Source of the DNA: Elmis aenea
Lineage: Eukaryota > Arthropoda > Insecta > Coleoptera > Elmidae
Direction: 5' to 3'
Assembly: GCA_947652605.1 (NCBI GenBank)
Contig: OX393581.1
Coordinates: 13,706,640 to 13,770,639, forward strand
Length of the DNA stretch: 64,000 nucleotides
Shown here one piece after another: positions 23,172-34,955 of the stretch. The notes below the pieces were generated by a model. That model did no database searches. It saw only the letters and a list, made by a program, of their open reading frames with translations, and was not told where the DNA came from. The number at the start of each line of letters is the position of its first letter. Position 1 is the first letter of the stretch. A program made the position numbers and the translations under genes.

Positions 23172-23345
23172 TAGATAAGTACATAGAAATAAGTTCTTAT
23201 GTTTATTGAAGGAGTGGGTGCCACTGGGCAGCCACTTACATGTCTCTCTGTTACGTTATTTTAATTGTGTCAATGTCAAAGGATTTGTTTATTGTCTTCG
23301 GACAGATGGCAAATGTTCTGGGAGAAAAAAAAAAAAATTAAATAG
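23172..23345 (+). repeat. jockey 3' UTR and poly(A) tail
   Basis: The 3' UTR carries 'gccactgggcagccactta', shared with the copy at about 8115. It ends in an A run near 23325-23340, as expected after target-primed reverse transcription. Confidence 0.75.
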
Positions 23346-24081
23346 AAAGGAACATAAAAAAGAATAAGGAACAAATAAAAAAAACACATCTTTAAAGTCA
23401 CCCTTTCATGTCAATAAGGAAAATTTTCGCCCCAATTGTTTTTGGAGCGGAATTTTTTTAAATTATTCGTTCTTTGGGGTACTACAACTCATCCTCACTT
23501 CTAAAATTTGCCAATTTTACACAAAACACTGACCTGATATTTTCCATCGTCTATACCAGTCACTTGTCCAGGATAAAAATGTTTTCGCGTATTTTACTTG
23601 ATTATTGTCTCCTATAAAGTGAAGATTGGTATCTACCTACTTTTTGGTGGTCGATTGAAGGCACCCTTTTTTTGTTGATTTCTTCGATTACCGCATTTAA
23701 TTGGTTTTCGGTCCAATTTTTGTAGATACTACTTTTAAATTTTTTGACGTACTTTTTTACTGACCATCGCTTAAAACGACAAATTTTTGCTGAAAAAAAC
23801 ATAAAAACATTAACAATTGGTATCACATTCTTACCCCATGAACTCAATTTTTTTGTTAAAGTTTTATCGGGAACCCAAAGAAAATGTAAGACCAACAATA
23901 CTCGAGAGTATGATCATAGTGCAAATTAGAAAAAACAAAAAATACACTTACCTCAGCTTTGGGATTCAATGTGCAGGTGCACCAATACAACATAAACACG
24001 ATAGGCGTAAAATTCGAAAAACAGCTAACTACTACAAAATTCCTTCCCCACCGAAGATCGCGTGATTTAAAAAAAATGATG
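23346..24081. other. unannotated intron
   Basis: No recognised feature. Overlapping ORFs on both strands in 23602-24086 are AT-driven and featureless. Confidence 0.4.
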
Positions 24082-24083
24082 TA

Positions 24084-25394
24084 CATAGTCTTGCCATAAG
24101 TTCTGTCCCTTATTCAAAGACGCCTAATTTATAGAGGAAATAAAACAAATGCAACAAATATTATATAATTTATTCTTTAGTTACCAAACTATATAAAAAA
24201 TATTAAAACTACTCAAAATGTCCACCTTTTGCCCTCACACACTTCTTCAAACGTTCCGGCCACCATCTATCGCAGCACGAATGACTTCAACCGGTATCGA
24301 AGCTGCTGCTTTCACCAAATCTGCTTTTAGCGCCTCGATATTTCGATGGACTTTAGAGCAAGCCTTTTCCTCTAAAATATTCCACAATCGGTAGTCCAAA
24401 GGATTGAGGTCTGGACTTCCAGAAGGCCAATCTTCAGCGGCGATAAATTCTGGCAAATTGACTTCTAACCAGCGTTGTGTCGTCCTGGCTTTGTGTGCCG
24501 GTGCTGAATCTTGTTGGAATATCCAGTGCTTTCCTGCAAACAAAGTATCGCTTAAGGGCTTCACCACCCGCTCCAAAATGTCGCTTTGGTAGTTGACTGC
24601 GCGTGTTTTCACTCCCTGTTCACAGAAATGCAATTGTGTGCCGCTCTCGTACAATACTCCCCCCCCACCAAACCATCAAGGAAGCCGGGTGATGCCCTTT
24701 TTCCACCTTTGGATTTTTTTCGGCGGCTTCCCGAGAGCTGTGAGCATAAATTCTATCGTTTTGCCGGTTAAACTTTTCTTCGACAGTGAAAAATTTTTCA
24801 TCTGTAAAAATAATTTTTCGATGATTCCCTTTCGCGTGTCGCTGATGTAATCTCTTTGCTCTTGTTTGACGTAAAGTTGCAGTCAACAGCTGACCTATCC
24901 TTCTTCGAGAAGCACCAAGTCCAGGGTCTTCCTTAATAATTCGTGAAATGGTTCTTGAAGGAATTTTCATTTCCCTTGCCATGATTTTTTGCTTTCGGAG
25001 CGGATTTCTGCGAATTCTTTCGGCGACAGCTTTGACAACCGCTCTAGTTCTTGTCTCACGTGGCTGACCGCTTCGTGGTCTGTCATCGACAGAAGACATC
25101 TCATTGAATCGATTTATGGTTCTATAAATAATTTTTTTTGTTATTTTCAAAAGTTTCAGCAAGTTAAAAATCTCCCTTGGTGTTTTATTACACTTGTGCA
25201 ACGCGATTACCGCAATACGGTCCTCTTTGACACCCCACTCCATGTTTACTGTTTGACATATCAAGATAAAATGTTTTGTTTAAAATGGTTTAGGGCCAAC
25301 TTCAGTTATGATTTACAAACAAATACAAAAAAGTCAATTGAAAATTATGTAGAGGTCTTTGAAAAGTAGGGACAGAACTTATGGCAAGACTGTG
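24084..25394 (-). mobile_element. full-length mariner-type (DD37D) transposon
   Basis: TIRs of about 26 bp, CATAGTCTTGCCATAAGTTC… on the left and the same with one change on the right, bound 1311 bp. TA lies at 24082-24083 and 25395-25396. A single transposase reading region on the minus strand fills most of it. Full length, matching TIRs and a mostly open frame indicate a fairly recent insertion. Confidence 0.93.
24209..25264 (-). pseudogene. mariner DD37D transposase with two frameshifts
   Basis: The start is the ATG at 25264. An N-terminal helix-turn-helix half is followed by SGQPRE. The first catalytic Asp is at about residue 155 in IIFTDEKFF. The frame shifts at a run of eight G (near 24660-24667, minus sense) after VWWGG. 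It then continues with the second Asp in FQQDSAPAH, the third in PDLNPLD and YRLW. The spacing between the second and third Asp is 37 residues, which places it with the maT-like DD37D group. A second one-base shift near 24270 misreads the C-terminus; the natural stop would be at 24209-24211. The transposase would cut and paste the element at TA sites; this copy is coding-defective as sequenced. The G-run shift could also be a sequencing error. Confidence 0.88.
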
Positions 25395-25396
25395 TA

Positions 25397-26797
25397 TAAG
25401 TACCAAACCCTGGGATCTCGTATACATAATTTTCTATCGACGATGAGTAACTTTTACAAATCTCCGACTAGAAACGATTAAAGAGAATATTTCGCTTTAT
25501 CACATTCTCAACCCGTCAGTTACATTTTCAGCCCGTTTTACGGTACCTTTAGTCTCATATGGGGTAATGTTTTTGCTAAAGGGCATTAGCCTTATTCGTA
25601 TAGTGGCATACAGCTTTCTTTGAGGGTTATTATAGTTTTATTTATTCATATTTTATTTACACCACGTAAACTAAGTATAAATAATAAGGACGTAATAAAC
25701 GGTGTAAATGTACGAACTCGCTTCTTCATTTATATTTTACTTTATTCTATTACTTCATGCGACAGAAAAGTCTAACAACCAAGCGCAATTGTAAAAGGTT
25801 ATCCTAATTAAGTTTATTGCCTACCTGTAACTCACTTAAATGAATAAAGACCAACTCAGCGTGTATTCCAAGAAACAAACACGAAGATAATCGTAAAGTT
25901 GTTTGAATATAGCAGACTCGAAGTAGCCAATCGTGTGTGCGACATTGTGCAGTTCCATGCCCGGAGTAAGTTTAGCATCATATGGCATGGATAATATTAC
26001 CTGTCAGGAGTTTGATTAATGCAAAAATCTGCGCTCGTTGCTCGTACAAATTTCATTTTTTGTTTAATGCAACTGAATGTCAAAGCTTGTACTTCCATAT
26101 AATTTATTAGTCGAATTCCACCCACGTTCGGCTTTTGCATAATGAAGAATGGGTCGTATAAGTGTTGTTATTAAGACTTTCTCGTATATCTTGAGTAACG
26201 CTTTTAATGGTACAGGAAGAGAGCAGTATTATGATAATGACATTTTCACGACGAGTACTTCTATGAAATTAATGCTTTAATTTTTATGCCGAGTTTAAAT
26301 TATTTGATTAAATAATTTTTAATGTAATAAAAATAACCTAAGCCAAAAATCTTTTTGTATTTTGTTATTTAAAAAGAATTAGTACAAAAACTAGACCAGT
26401 TTTGAAACTCCGGCCTGTTCGTCAATAGCTTTTTAATTAAGAATACGAATAGATGGTAGTCTCGAAACTTGTCTAGTCTGCAAAAGATATTGTTCATAGA
26501 TTACAAGATGGTTTATTTTAATTTTAACTGATTAATAATACATTTTAACGGGCTGTTGGAATAGTCGAATTTGTTTTGCCTTAGAATGGTCAATTTTTAT
26601 TGCTTGCTTCTATAAGAAACGAAAGTTTTTTAATAATGCTAAATATGTTAGCAATGGACTAGATAAACATTTAATTTAACATAAAGAAAACAGTTTAAAT
26701 CTGCATTATAAGCTTTATATACACCTTATATACAAATAAAATGTAAAAACTTAACCTTCAGCCTTACAGTTTAAGTGTTTCAGCTTAGCTTTATTTA
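25397..26797. other. unannotated intron
   Basis: No gene or recognised repeat is seen in 1.4 kb. About 25860-26000 is slightly less AT-rich. Confidence 0.4.
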
Positions 26798-27490
26798 TTT
26801 CCTCGGAGGTGGGCCCCTTTCGGGTTCTTCTACTGCAACCTATTAGTCTATTGTACCCTCTGGTGATAGCCCCTTAAAGATGTCTTGTGATTTTGAAAAA
26901 CTCCAGGATTTTTTAAGGGTGTTTTTTTTTCTCTCTCTTTTGGTTGGCTTTATCCATACCCAGAAGTCTACACCGATAGTGTGTGATCCTTCACACTGGC
27001 ATTATGCGAAGAGGAGTTTCTTCTTCTTCGCCACATCCTCTGCATAATATCGGTCTCTGAGAACCCTATTATGTAGAAGTGTTTGTTTAGTTCACAGTGT
27101 CCTGTAACGAGTCCTGTGACTGCTCTGATGTCTGCTCTGCTCATCCTGAGCAGTTCTTCTGTTTTTTTTTTGGAGACCATTGACAAAATAGCCTTAAAAG
27201 GGGTTTGTCCTGAAGTTTTTTTCCAATTAGCATTATACCCCTGTATTAATATATCATTAAAAGACACGGCTTAGCTGTTCCATAGGATGTACCAACTGCG
27301 GGTTCTGGTCCGAAGAAAAATGTCTCGCTGCCAATTTTGGCTAGGCGATCTGCTTTCTCGTTCCCTGGTATATTAAGTGTGCCCTGGGCACCATATTAGT
27401 TTAACATCATTCCTTCTTCCTAGCACGTTGTGCCCGGATGCAGTTCAGAACAAGTCCCGAGTTTACCTCCGACGAGCCAGGAGCCTTTCA
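26798..27490 (-). pseudogene. non-LTR family N1, copy C (RNase H and C-terminal tail)
   Basis: This is the longest copy of the family. On the minus strand it reads 'VKLIWCPGH' (RNase H strand), then 'NEKADRLAKIGSETFFFGPEP' (RNase H C-terminus). It goes on with 'LLRMSRADIRAVTGLVTGHCELNKHFY' and 'GFSETDIMQRMW' (the tail, normally Cys-rich), ending near 26970. The 3' UTR runs to 26798. Stops and shifts show it is dead. The domain order points to a non-LTR clade with RNase H. Confidence 0.8.
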
Positions 27491-29756
27491 GCTTAGCTTA
27501 GTTTTGATGCCTTTTTAAAATATCTCATATTTTTTCTGTATAATATTTCTTTTCATTTACCATATTTTTGTCAGAATAACATTTGTGTAAGTTTTAGTCG
27601 ATGTCTCGGTTACTTAAGGCAACGTTAAATGTTCTGTTTCAAGACAATTTTTTATTTTAATGAGGCTTTGGTGGTATTAAATTGAGCTTTTTTTTAAAGA
27701 ATCTAACAACATCGATAACGGTCCATTAAGAAGCTTGTATCAAGATAGTTAAATAATCATAGTTTAATGTTCTTAAAAAAGTGGTTATTTTTTGAAGTCC
27801 TAAAAAGATTTCAAAATAAAATAGTTTAATTTAAAATTGCTTCCTCTTTTCAAAATCATAGTTTGCAATGAACGCGTTAAAAATGTATCCTAATAATTAA
27901 ACAGTAAAAGTACAGAACCTACCTAGAATAAACATTTCTAAACTTTTTAACGAGAAAATCTAATTTTTCAACAGTACTTTTCGCGGCAGCTTGTAGCAGT
28001 GAGCATAAATTTAAAAGCCTAATTGGAAAATACTTTTGACATAAACTTTCGTGTACCATCAAGTTTTGTACAACAATAATATGCAAGATTTAAATAAAAT
28101 ATATTAACTAAGAATTTGTAGTAAAACACACTTCTTTTTCCAAAGCATCTAACCCTATATTGCAGTGATCTTCATAAACTGGTCAAAAGATGAGAGACGA
28201 CTAATTATGATCCCGAAGAACGTGCATCATACTTAACCTATGGGACTTCATTCTTTTAAAATAAACTGTTAAACATTAGGCTAGTCGCTAATATGCAGTT
28301 TATCAGTTCTGCTACAGTTTGATCCGTGAATGGCTAAACCGCGCTCACATACGCAAAACTAAATCAGGAATCATATAGGCGCAAGCACACAAGCAACTTA
28401 ATTGTTTGGTTTTAATGTTGATCTCTATGAGTTAGATAAGGTTTGTGCTCTTGATATGTTAAGAAGGACGAAATAAAACCTGTACAACACAAAACAGTTC
28501 TACGAAGTCGCGCAATCGTTCAGTTTGTGTCAAGACACACAACTGTTTAGTTGCCGAAATTTACATTTGTACGCCAGTTGTAGTTAGCGCGTTGTCATAT
28601 TAACCAATGGTAATGACTCCCGCAACCAAACTATTGCACAACTGGTAATTGCATGTCAGTCTATTACGTATTTAATGTTTGTGAAATACGTCGTTATGAT
28701 ACGGTCAAAAGTATTTCCATTTTTTCTAATATAGGTGTTATATGATCACGTTTTTAGTATGAGGGTAACGTTAAATGCTTGTATTTTGTGGCCTTATCGT
28801 CATATTATCAGAGAGGCACGTCAAAAATATATTCATAGGAATCGTTTATGTGCGCCGTGTGTCGTAAACAAATACTTCGAGATAAGCAGAAATATTTCGA
28901 ATACTACTGGATACCGCTAAAACATCCTTATCTGAACTATAAAACTGTATCATATATTATGTTATAGTCCCGCGGTTAGAAGAATTGAAAGTAAAAGAGC
29001 GAAAAAGATAAATAGAAGCTATAACGCGCGGGGAAACGCCGTATTTTCTCACAAATGGCCTGTTGATGTTTTTAATATCCACCGTTTATTATTCATAATA
29101 CCGAACGCCGTGCGACGGGGGAATCTCGTTCAAATCTTCACAGGAAACCGCATTTTTGTTCCGCAAAGCTCGCTCACTAGATATAGACCCGACGAATAAA
29201 TTCGTTCAAGACGAATCTTTGCACGCGGTGTGATGTACCGTGTAAATACCGCACAAAGAAAATCAAACATTCAGTGGTTATTATAAAAACTTGGCTGTAA
29301 TTCTTTGCACATATTTCATGAGTTTGACCTTTCTACTTATTTATGCGTAGAAGCTGTTTGATGGCGCGACCTTCGCAATATTAAAATTACGGCTTCGCGC
29401 TTGTGTCTCTCGGGAGTCGAGAAATCAACTGTGACATTGTTTTAAATTGAACGTAGTATTGCCGATTATGTACGGTTATAAACACAAACTAGCTTTGCAT
29501 CTACTGTTAGTTGTGAAAAAGGCACGTAACTGTTTTACAAACCTATAAATAAATGTGAATCGCTTAATTTACTGACATACCAATCGTGGTTTAAAGTTTC
29601 CTGCAAACTTATGTAGTATTTTGTTGTTATATCACGCCGGTAATAAATTAGTATACTTTCTTTTAAGCAGTAATTTACGTAGAAAATGAAAGATTTAAAT
29701 AATTCTACACTGTTCAACTGTCTTTAGGTGCAAATATGCAATAATACCTCTAACTT
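27491..29756. other. unannotated intron with a CpG-bearing part at 28960-29420
   Basis: No repeat family or exon is recognised. 28960-29420 contains many CG dinucleotides ('cgcgcgggg', 'ccgaacgccgtgcgacggggg') in an otherwise AT-rich intron and no transposon hallmarks. It could be an enhancer or an unrecognised promoter or exon. Confidence 0.35.
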
Positions 29757-30320
29757 ATTAACTTACATCCATCTCGTACCCCTTTTGAGAGTATTTCCAG
29801 CGTACCCTTCTCGGCTAAAGATAAGACAAGTTTGGGGTAGTTTTAAATAATACTCGTACTATGTTATCTAACTACATTTCTGTAGCTAAAAAATGCCGAA
29901 GTAAAGTAAAAAATTCTGCTGTGTACCCCTTAAAGCCATTTTGTGTACCTATGAGGGTACGCAAGGGAGGGAATTAGGGGGATAAATCCCCCCCGAAAAT
30001 TTGAAAACGACTGAAATTATAATTACCGCATTTCTCCAACATATAAAATACATTATATGTTTGTATATTTTACTTATAAATGCTATTTTTGGGTACGTTT
30101 GATCTTGAAAATTATAAAAAATATGCCTATGGCGCTGTTACCCGCAGGGCTACTGCCTCCCTGGCATCTCACCTCTTCCATACAACTCACTTTTTGTGCC
30201 TATCCCCCTAGGTCATTTTCTAATTTTACCATTACCATGCCCCGTTTGAGATTAGTCAGTATTATTTTTGCAAATTAAAGCAATATCCCCCCTGAAATAT
30301 TTTTCTGTGTACGCCACTGA
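29757..30320. repeat. probable hAT-like relic
   Basis: The right edge TGTGTACGCCACTG (30304-30317) is the complement of a common hAT end (CAGTGGCGTACACA). Inside are 'gataaatccccccc' and 'gaaaatttg' segments typical of such elements. The left end is not clear (perhaps near 29797), and no target duplication was found. Confidence 0.4.
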
Positions 30321-30424
30321 CTACGCGTGCCACACTTTGCTAAACACTGCTATATAGTCAGCGTCAAGTGTAATGGCGAGAGGTGGGACGATTTTTACAT
30401 TATAATTTATGTAACTTATTTTAT

Positions 30425-30755
30425 TATAAATTTCTTCATGTATTGAATCATTGTCATTAATAGAAGTGATGAAGTCTTCGGACATTTCGCTTTGTTTTAG
30501 ATTTTTAAAATAACTGTGGTAAATTGTGGTCATATAGCGAAGCAAATCCTTCGTTATGCCATTTTCAAAATCAATGTATTTGCACTTCTGTTTAACAATA
30601 AAATTTCTATTGACGGAAATAGTAATGATAAAATAAATTACAAGTAAAATGTTTTAAAATAAAAATACAATACATTTTTGTAATCGTAGACAGCTTTAAC
30701 TTATTTTTTGCATAAAATGACCAGGTCACTTTTAAAATAAATGGCTTATATTTAA
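30425..30755. repeat. dispersed duplicate segment D1, copy 1
   Basis: About 330 bp align in the same orientation with 34640-34955. Shared text includes 'gtattgaatcattgtcatt', 'atgaagtcttc.gacatt', 'ccattttcaaaat.aatgta' and 'cagctttaacttattttt'. Copies are clearly diverged. A minus ORF (30321-30545) overlaps but is not kept in the other copy. Origin unknown. Confidence 0.65.
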
Positions 30756-30879
30756 CGTGATGGTGCAAAGACGATTGTAACCTAAAAGTTGCCAAATATT
30801 TATTGGAATGTAATGGGACTAATGTTGTATTTTGATAAAATTTCAAGTGTGAAATATTCACTCTTGCCAATAGAGACAT

Positions 30880-31200
30880 ATCCCGAGTTACGGCGCTTCG
30901 AGTTACGACGCTTTGTACTTGCGCACATTTCGAATTAACGCAATTTTTATAAAGTTGCGGCGCCTACTTGATTTAAAAGCACTTAAGCGTGTGCTTAACT
31001 AAAGCTTTAAACTATAAATGTTCTATTTTACTGTTTTGGTGTGATACGATTTTTTTCAGCTAATAGCTGAATAAATTATCATGCATAGTTGAGAAAAAAA
31101 GGTGCTTCGACGCCGACATTTTCGAATTACACCAACAATCTAGAACCTAAAGGGACAGTTCTCCGGTTTACACCGACACATCAGTAAGAAAACTTTTTGC
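30880..31200. repeat. relic with repeated CGA(A/G)TTACG motifs
   Basis: CGAGTTACGGCGC, CGAGTTACGACGC, CGAATTAACGC and CGAATTACACC recur over 300 bp, together with 'gcttcgacgccgacat'. Such motifs are familiar from termini of pogo/Tigger-like elements, but no TIR pair or transposase was seen. Confidence 0.35.
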
Positions 31201-31362
31201 AAACGAAGATGTTGGTAGATTTTGCATAGAAAAAAATGTGCAGTTGTATCCTTATACCAAAAAATTCAATAAAATAATACGAAGATCTTCTGTCGAGAGG
31301 TGTACGATGCATTACACTAAGCTGGTAATAATCTAGAATCCCAAAATGATCAATTTAACATA

Positions 31363-31848
31363 AGATTTTTTCCAACAAGCGATTTAAAACCAATTCATAT
31401 ATAAAAACCTGAACTGGTTTATTCGCATGCGTTTATTATGTACTAATAAATGTATTGGCCGGTATTAGCCGTTGTTGGAACGCTTTTACGACTGGCCTAA
31501 CTGTGTGACATTAGTCTATTGGGTTCATAGAAATGTGCGCATCGCAAGGGTAAACTAAACACCTTAGAATCCAGCACTATATGGGATTGGGAGAGCGATG
31601 CATAGCTAACTGAGCTCACGTTAGTTGTGAACAGCGCATGCGTGTAAAAATCCAAGAGCTAGCACATGCCTTCATTCAAGTACTGTTTTGACCGTGCACC
31701 GACTAGTTCATGTACTAATTTTGTAATGATGGAACAGCCAACTAAACCGTCCGTGGTGAACTATCAGAGCTGTACTGGAACGCAATATCGATACTGCGTA
31801 TGCTCTGATCGTTCATCGGATCGTAAATAGCCTTGTTGGAACAAACCT
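31363..31848 (+). mobile_element. MITE family M1, copy 2
   Basis: The left end is degenerate (AAGATTTTTTCCAACAAG), while the right end CTTGTTGGAACAAACCT is intact. Interior is colinear with copies 3 and 4: 'cgatttaaaaccaattcat', 'tattcgcatgcg', 'gcgcatcgcaaggg', 'gaacagcgcatgcgtg'. No coding content. Confidence 0.8.
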
Positions 31849-33359
31849 ATAAGGATCAAGGGAATCACTAAACCTTAAAAACGATCATGCCTTTACATTT
31901 GGGGCATAAATATCAAAAAGTGGAGTGTCAATGGACATTATTTTGAAAATGTAATTTAAAGTCGCGTATTTCTCTGCTTCATTTATTAGCTTATCACTAC
32001 AGTTCACGAAGAAATAATTAAAAATTTTGATTTACACAGATCTGTCCACTTTTCGCATTTACTCAGTTTGATTAATTCAAAGGACGATAGAAATGGCACT
32101 ATTGTTTTTAGAAATAGAGATTGTTTGTGGCTGTTTGATTCCGTTGCGCAAAAAAGATATCAGTCGCCTGTTTACGCTTAAATTATTAAATTACTTCCCT
32201 TGAAACGCTAATTACCGACTCAAGTCGCTTTTAAAAGTTAAACACTTGTTTGTTACAGCTTGGTCGTTAATAATTAATTATCTGGATTTATCCGTGCTCG
32301 CTTGTTGGCCACGGAAACATAAGCTTAATAATTTGAAGCAACTCTACTGTATAATTTTTAATGTTTCAACAAATTTAATTTGCGATTTGCATATCCACCT
32401 CGTTATCTAAATGCAAGACGGCCCTAATAGCTCTTTCGTGTTAAATGGGTTACTTTGTTCGACACTATAGACTGCATTCCATCAGCCTTCAATATGCCAA
32501 ACAATTATATTGACGGCCTTAATCTAAATTATTCCGAGATATTCATAACGGCCTAATAAAAACATCATATAATTTTACGGGTCGTGGCGCTTTTGATGGT
32601 AATCAGATTTAAATTAATCGTAATATTAAAAATAAATATACGACTGACGAAACAGCGAACTTTCAAGTGTTTTTCGAGCCCGTAAAAAACTTTTTAACAA
32701 TGATTCCCCTTCTTAAAGAGCAAAAATATGTTTTAAGATTGCAGATAACAATAACAACTAAATTTAAATACCGCGACTTGGGTAATTTAAACATTATTAT
32801 AATTGTTGGAAGTAGAATTAATTATGTGTTATGCATACAATGTTTTTTTTATATAATACACTTGTAACTTCTTAATGCCATACAATGAATATTTAGGAAT
32901 TAGCGAGTAGTTTGTCAAACAAGGTTCCTGTACTACAAACTTTATTATATTGTTCACGAGCTGATAAACAGGAATTTTAACTAGTGAGTTTTTGTTTTAT
33001 GGTATAATATGCGAATGCTTGTAATAAAGGCAATTTTGTGAGGCTGATTTCAAGAATTTTGAAAATCTCTTTAAGATTGTTGTGATGAAAAGAATTTTGT
33101 CAAGTATTTACCATACCTCTTACTGTGTCTCATTTCTTTAGAAATCAAGAGATATGTAATAGATTTTTTTTTTAAATTTTGAAGGTTCCATTTGTCTTAG
33201 AGATCATAACAGGGTAGGCTGGTTAATTGTCTTGTTTATTTGTTTAAAACAAATGCAACATGTTAATAAAAGTTGGAAAATACAGTCGAAAACAAATTTA
33301 AATACATACACAAATATATTGTTAGCTATCTTTAGAAAGCGTTATTTAACTTTAAATTG
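31849..33359. other. unannotated intron
   Basis: No exon, RNA or recognised repeat. It has AT-rich unique-looking sequence with small chance ORFs (32667-32867, 33232-33429). Confidence 0.4.
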
Positions 33360-33790
33360 TCTTATTCTTCTTAAGTCCTCTTGTACCTTTCGGTGTCAAG
33401 GTATTTTTTCTAGTTTTTGTTTATATTAGTCCAACGTTGTCTAGTTATCATTGGCTAACTGTGGCACGACTCTCCAGCTGACTCGTTTTCTTCTAGTCTA
33501 TGTCTCATTTTGTTTTCCCATTTTGTTTTGGTCTTCATTTACTTCCTTTTCCCTCAAACTTTGTTTTCCATCCCATGTTTGCGTACCTGCTTTCTGGCAT
33601 GTCCCAGCCATCTTAATTGGTTTGTCTCCATATTTTTCTTTACGTCTTTTAATCGTAGGATTTTCTCATTTTATCGTTGCTAATTTTATCAGTCTACACC
33701 CTTTTATTCTTCTCAAAAATCTCATTTCCAGCGTCTGTAACTTTTGTTTACCCAAGTTTATAAACTACATGTAAGAATTGGTACGTACAC
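33360..33790 (-). pseudogene. antisense RTE-type C-terminal relic
   Basis: On the minus strand decayed text includes 'LQTLEMRFLRRIKGCRLI', then a Trp/Lys-rich segment with 'AGTCQKAGTQTW' and 'VSWRAVPQL'. This corresponds to the end of RTE-like polymerases (…EMRFLRRI.G…). Stops and shifts are frequent. The plus ORF at 33451-33774 is its mirror. Confidence 0.55.
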
Positions 33791-33965
33791 TGCATTAAAT
33801 TGTTTTGATATATTTTTGTTATTAAAAAATCTGTGTTGATACGTTGGTATTTTGTTGGGTTTAATAAAAGTTTTTCAGAACCATGAAAAACAACTGTTGA
33901 TCTTAAAATGATTGATAATCATAAAATACGTAAGTAATGCGAAAATTCATCAGTACATTTTGAAA

Positions 33966-34590
33966 CGGGGGTTTGGAGCAATCCAATATTTTAATTGCTC
34001 CACTCCGGCATTAAAATATCTGCTCCAACTCCACCCCAGCTCCGCTCCAAATATTGATAAAATGTCTAAAATAAATTAAACAATTTGTTTTTAAAAACAA
34101 AGTTTTACTTTTATCGGGTTATCGAATTTGTGAAAGTGGGCCAAAAATTACAATATTTGACCCTAACAAACAAGTAAAGTTATATAAATGTTTGTAAAAA
34201 TTAATAATTGATCTTCAATAATTGTTAAAAATTTTTTAAAAAAAAGCCTGCTCCAGCTCCGCTCCATGCTCCAAATATTGTTATCTAACTTTTTTTTAAA
34301 GTTTTTTGATGAAAAAATTGGTTTTAAAAACCAAGTTTTAATTTTATCGGATATGAAGAAATTAGTCAAAATTAACAATATTTGACCCTAACAAACGAGT
34401 GAAGTTAAATAAAGGTTTGAAAAAACAAATTATTCATCTTCAAACGTCAAAAAAAAGAAAAAAAGTAGTTTTTTTAAATTGTACATAAACTGGAGCAGTA
34501 AAGCAATCAAATTTATTTGCTCCGGACTCCGCTCCAGCTCCGGGCAAAAACCCGTTGCTCCACTGCTCCGTGCTCCGCTCCAAACCCCTG
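33966..34590 (+). mobile_element. hAT-type MITE family G, copy b (partly duplicated)
   Basis: It has ends CGGGGGTTTGGAGC and CTCCAAACCCCTG, and an 8-bp duplication TTTTGAAA at 33958-33965 and 34591-34598. Its left half occurs twice: the block 'gctccgctcc.aatattg…ttgaccctaacaaac' appears near 34040-34180 and again near 34250-34400. This makes it about 240 bp longer than its relatives. Confidence 0.9.
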
Positions 34591-34639
34591 TTTTGAAACA
34601 TAAGTATATGTAATTTATATGTATAGCGTATAGTTTATA

Positions 34640-34955
34640 TATGTATTGAATCATTGTCATTAATAGGAGTTATGAAGTCTTCAGACATTACACTTTAAAT
34701 TTTTTAAATGGTAAATTTGAGTTATATAGAAAAGCAAATCCATTATTATGCCATTTTCAAAATAAATGTATGAGGTACCTAACACTTATGTTAAGCAATA
34801 TAAATTCTTTTGACGAAAATGGTAAAGATTTTGAAAGAAATTGCATGTAAAATGTTTTAGGATAAAAATACCATACATTTTTGTAGTCTTAAACAGCTTT
34901 AACTTATTTTTCGCAAATAGTGACATGCCACTTTCAAAATAAACGGCTCATGATA
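34640..34955. repeat. dispersed duplicate segment D1, copy 2
   Basis: Aligned in direct orientation with 30425-30755. It starts about 50 bp after the end of a family G MITE. See copy 1 for the shared text. Confidence 0.65.

Noticed and set aside
33451..33774. 107-codon hydrophobic + ORF
   Set aside because: Mirror of an antisense RTE relic (Lys/Arg-rich strand read backwards).
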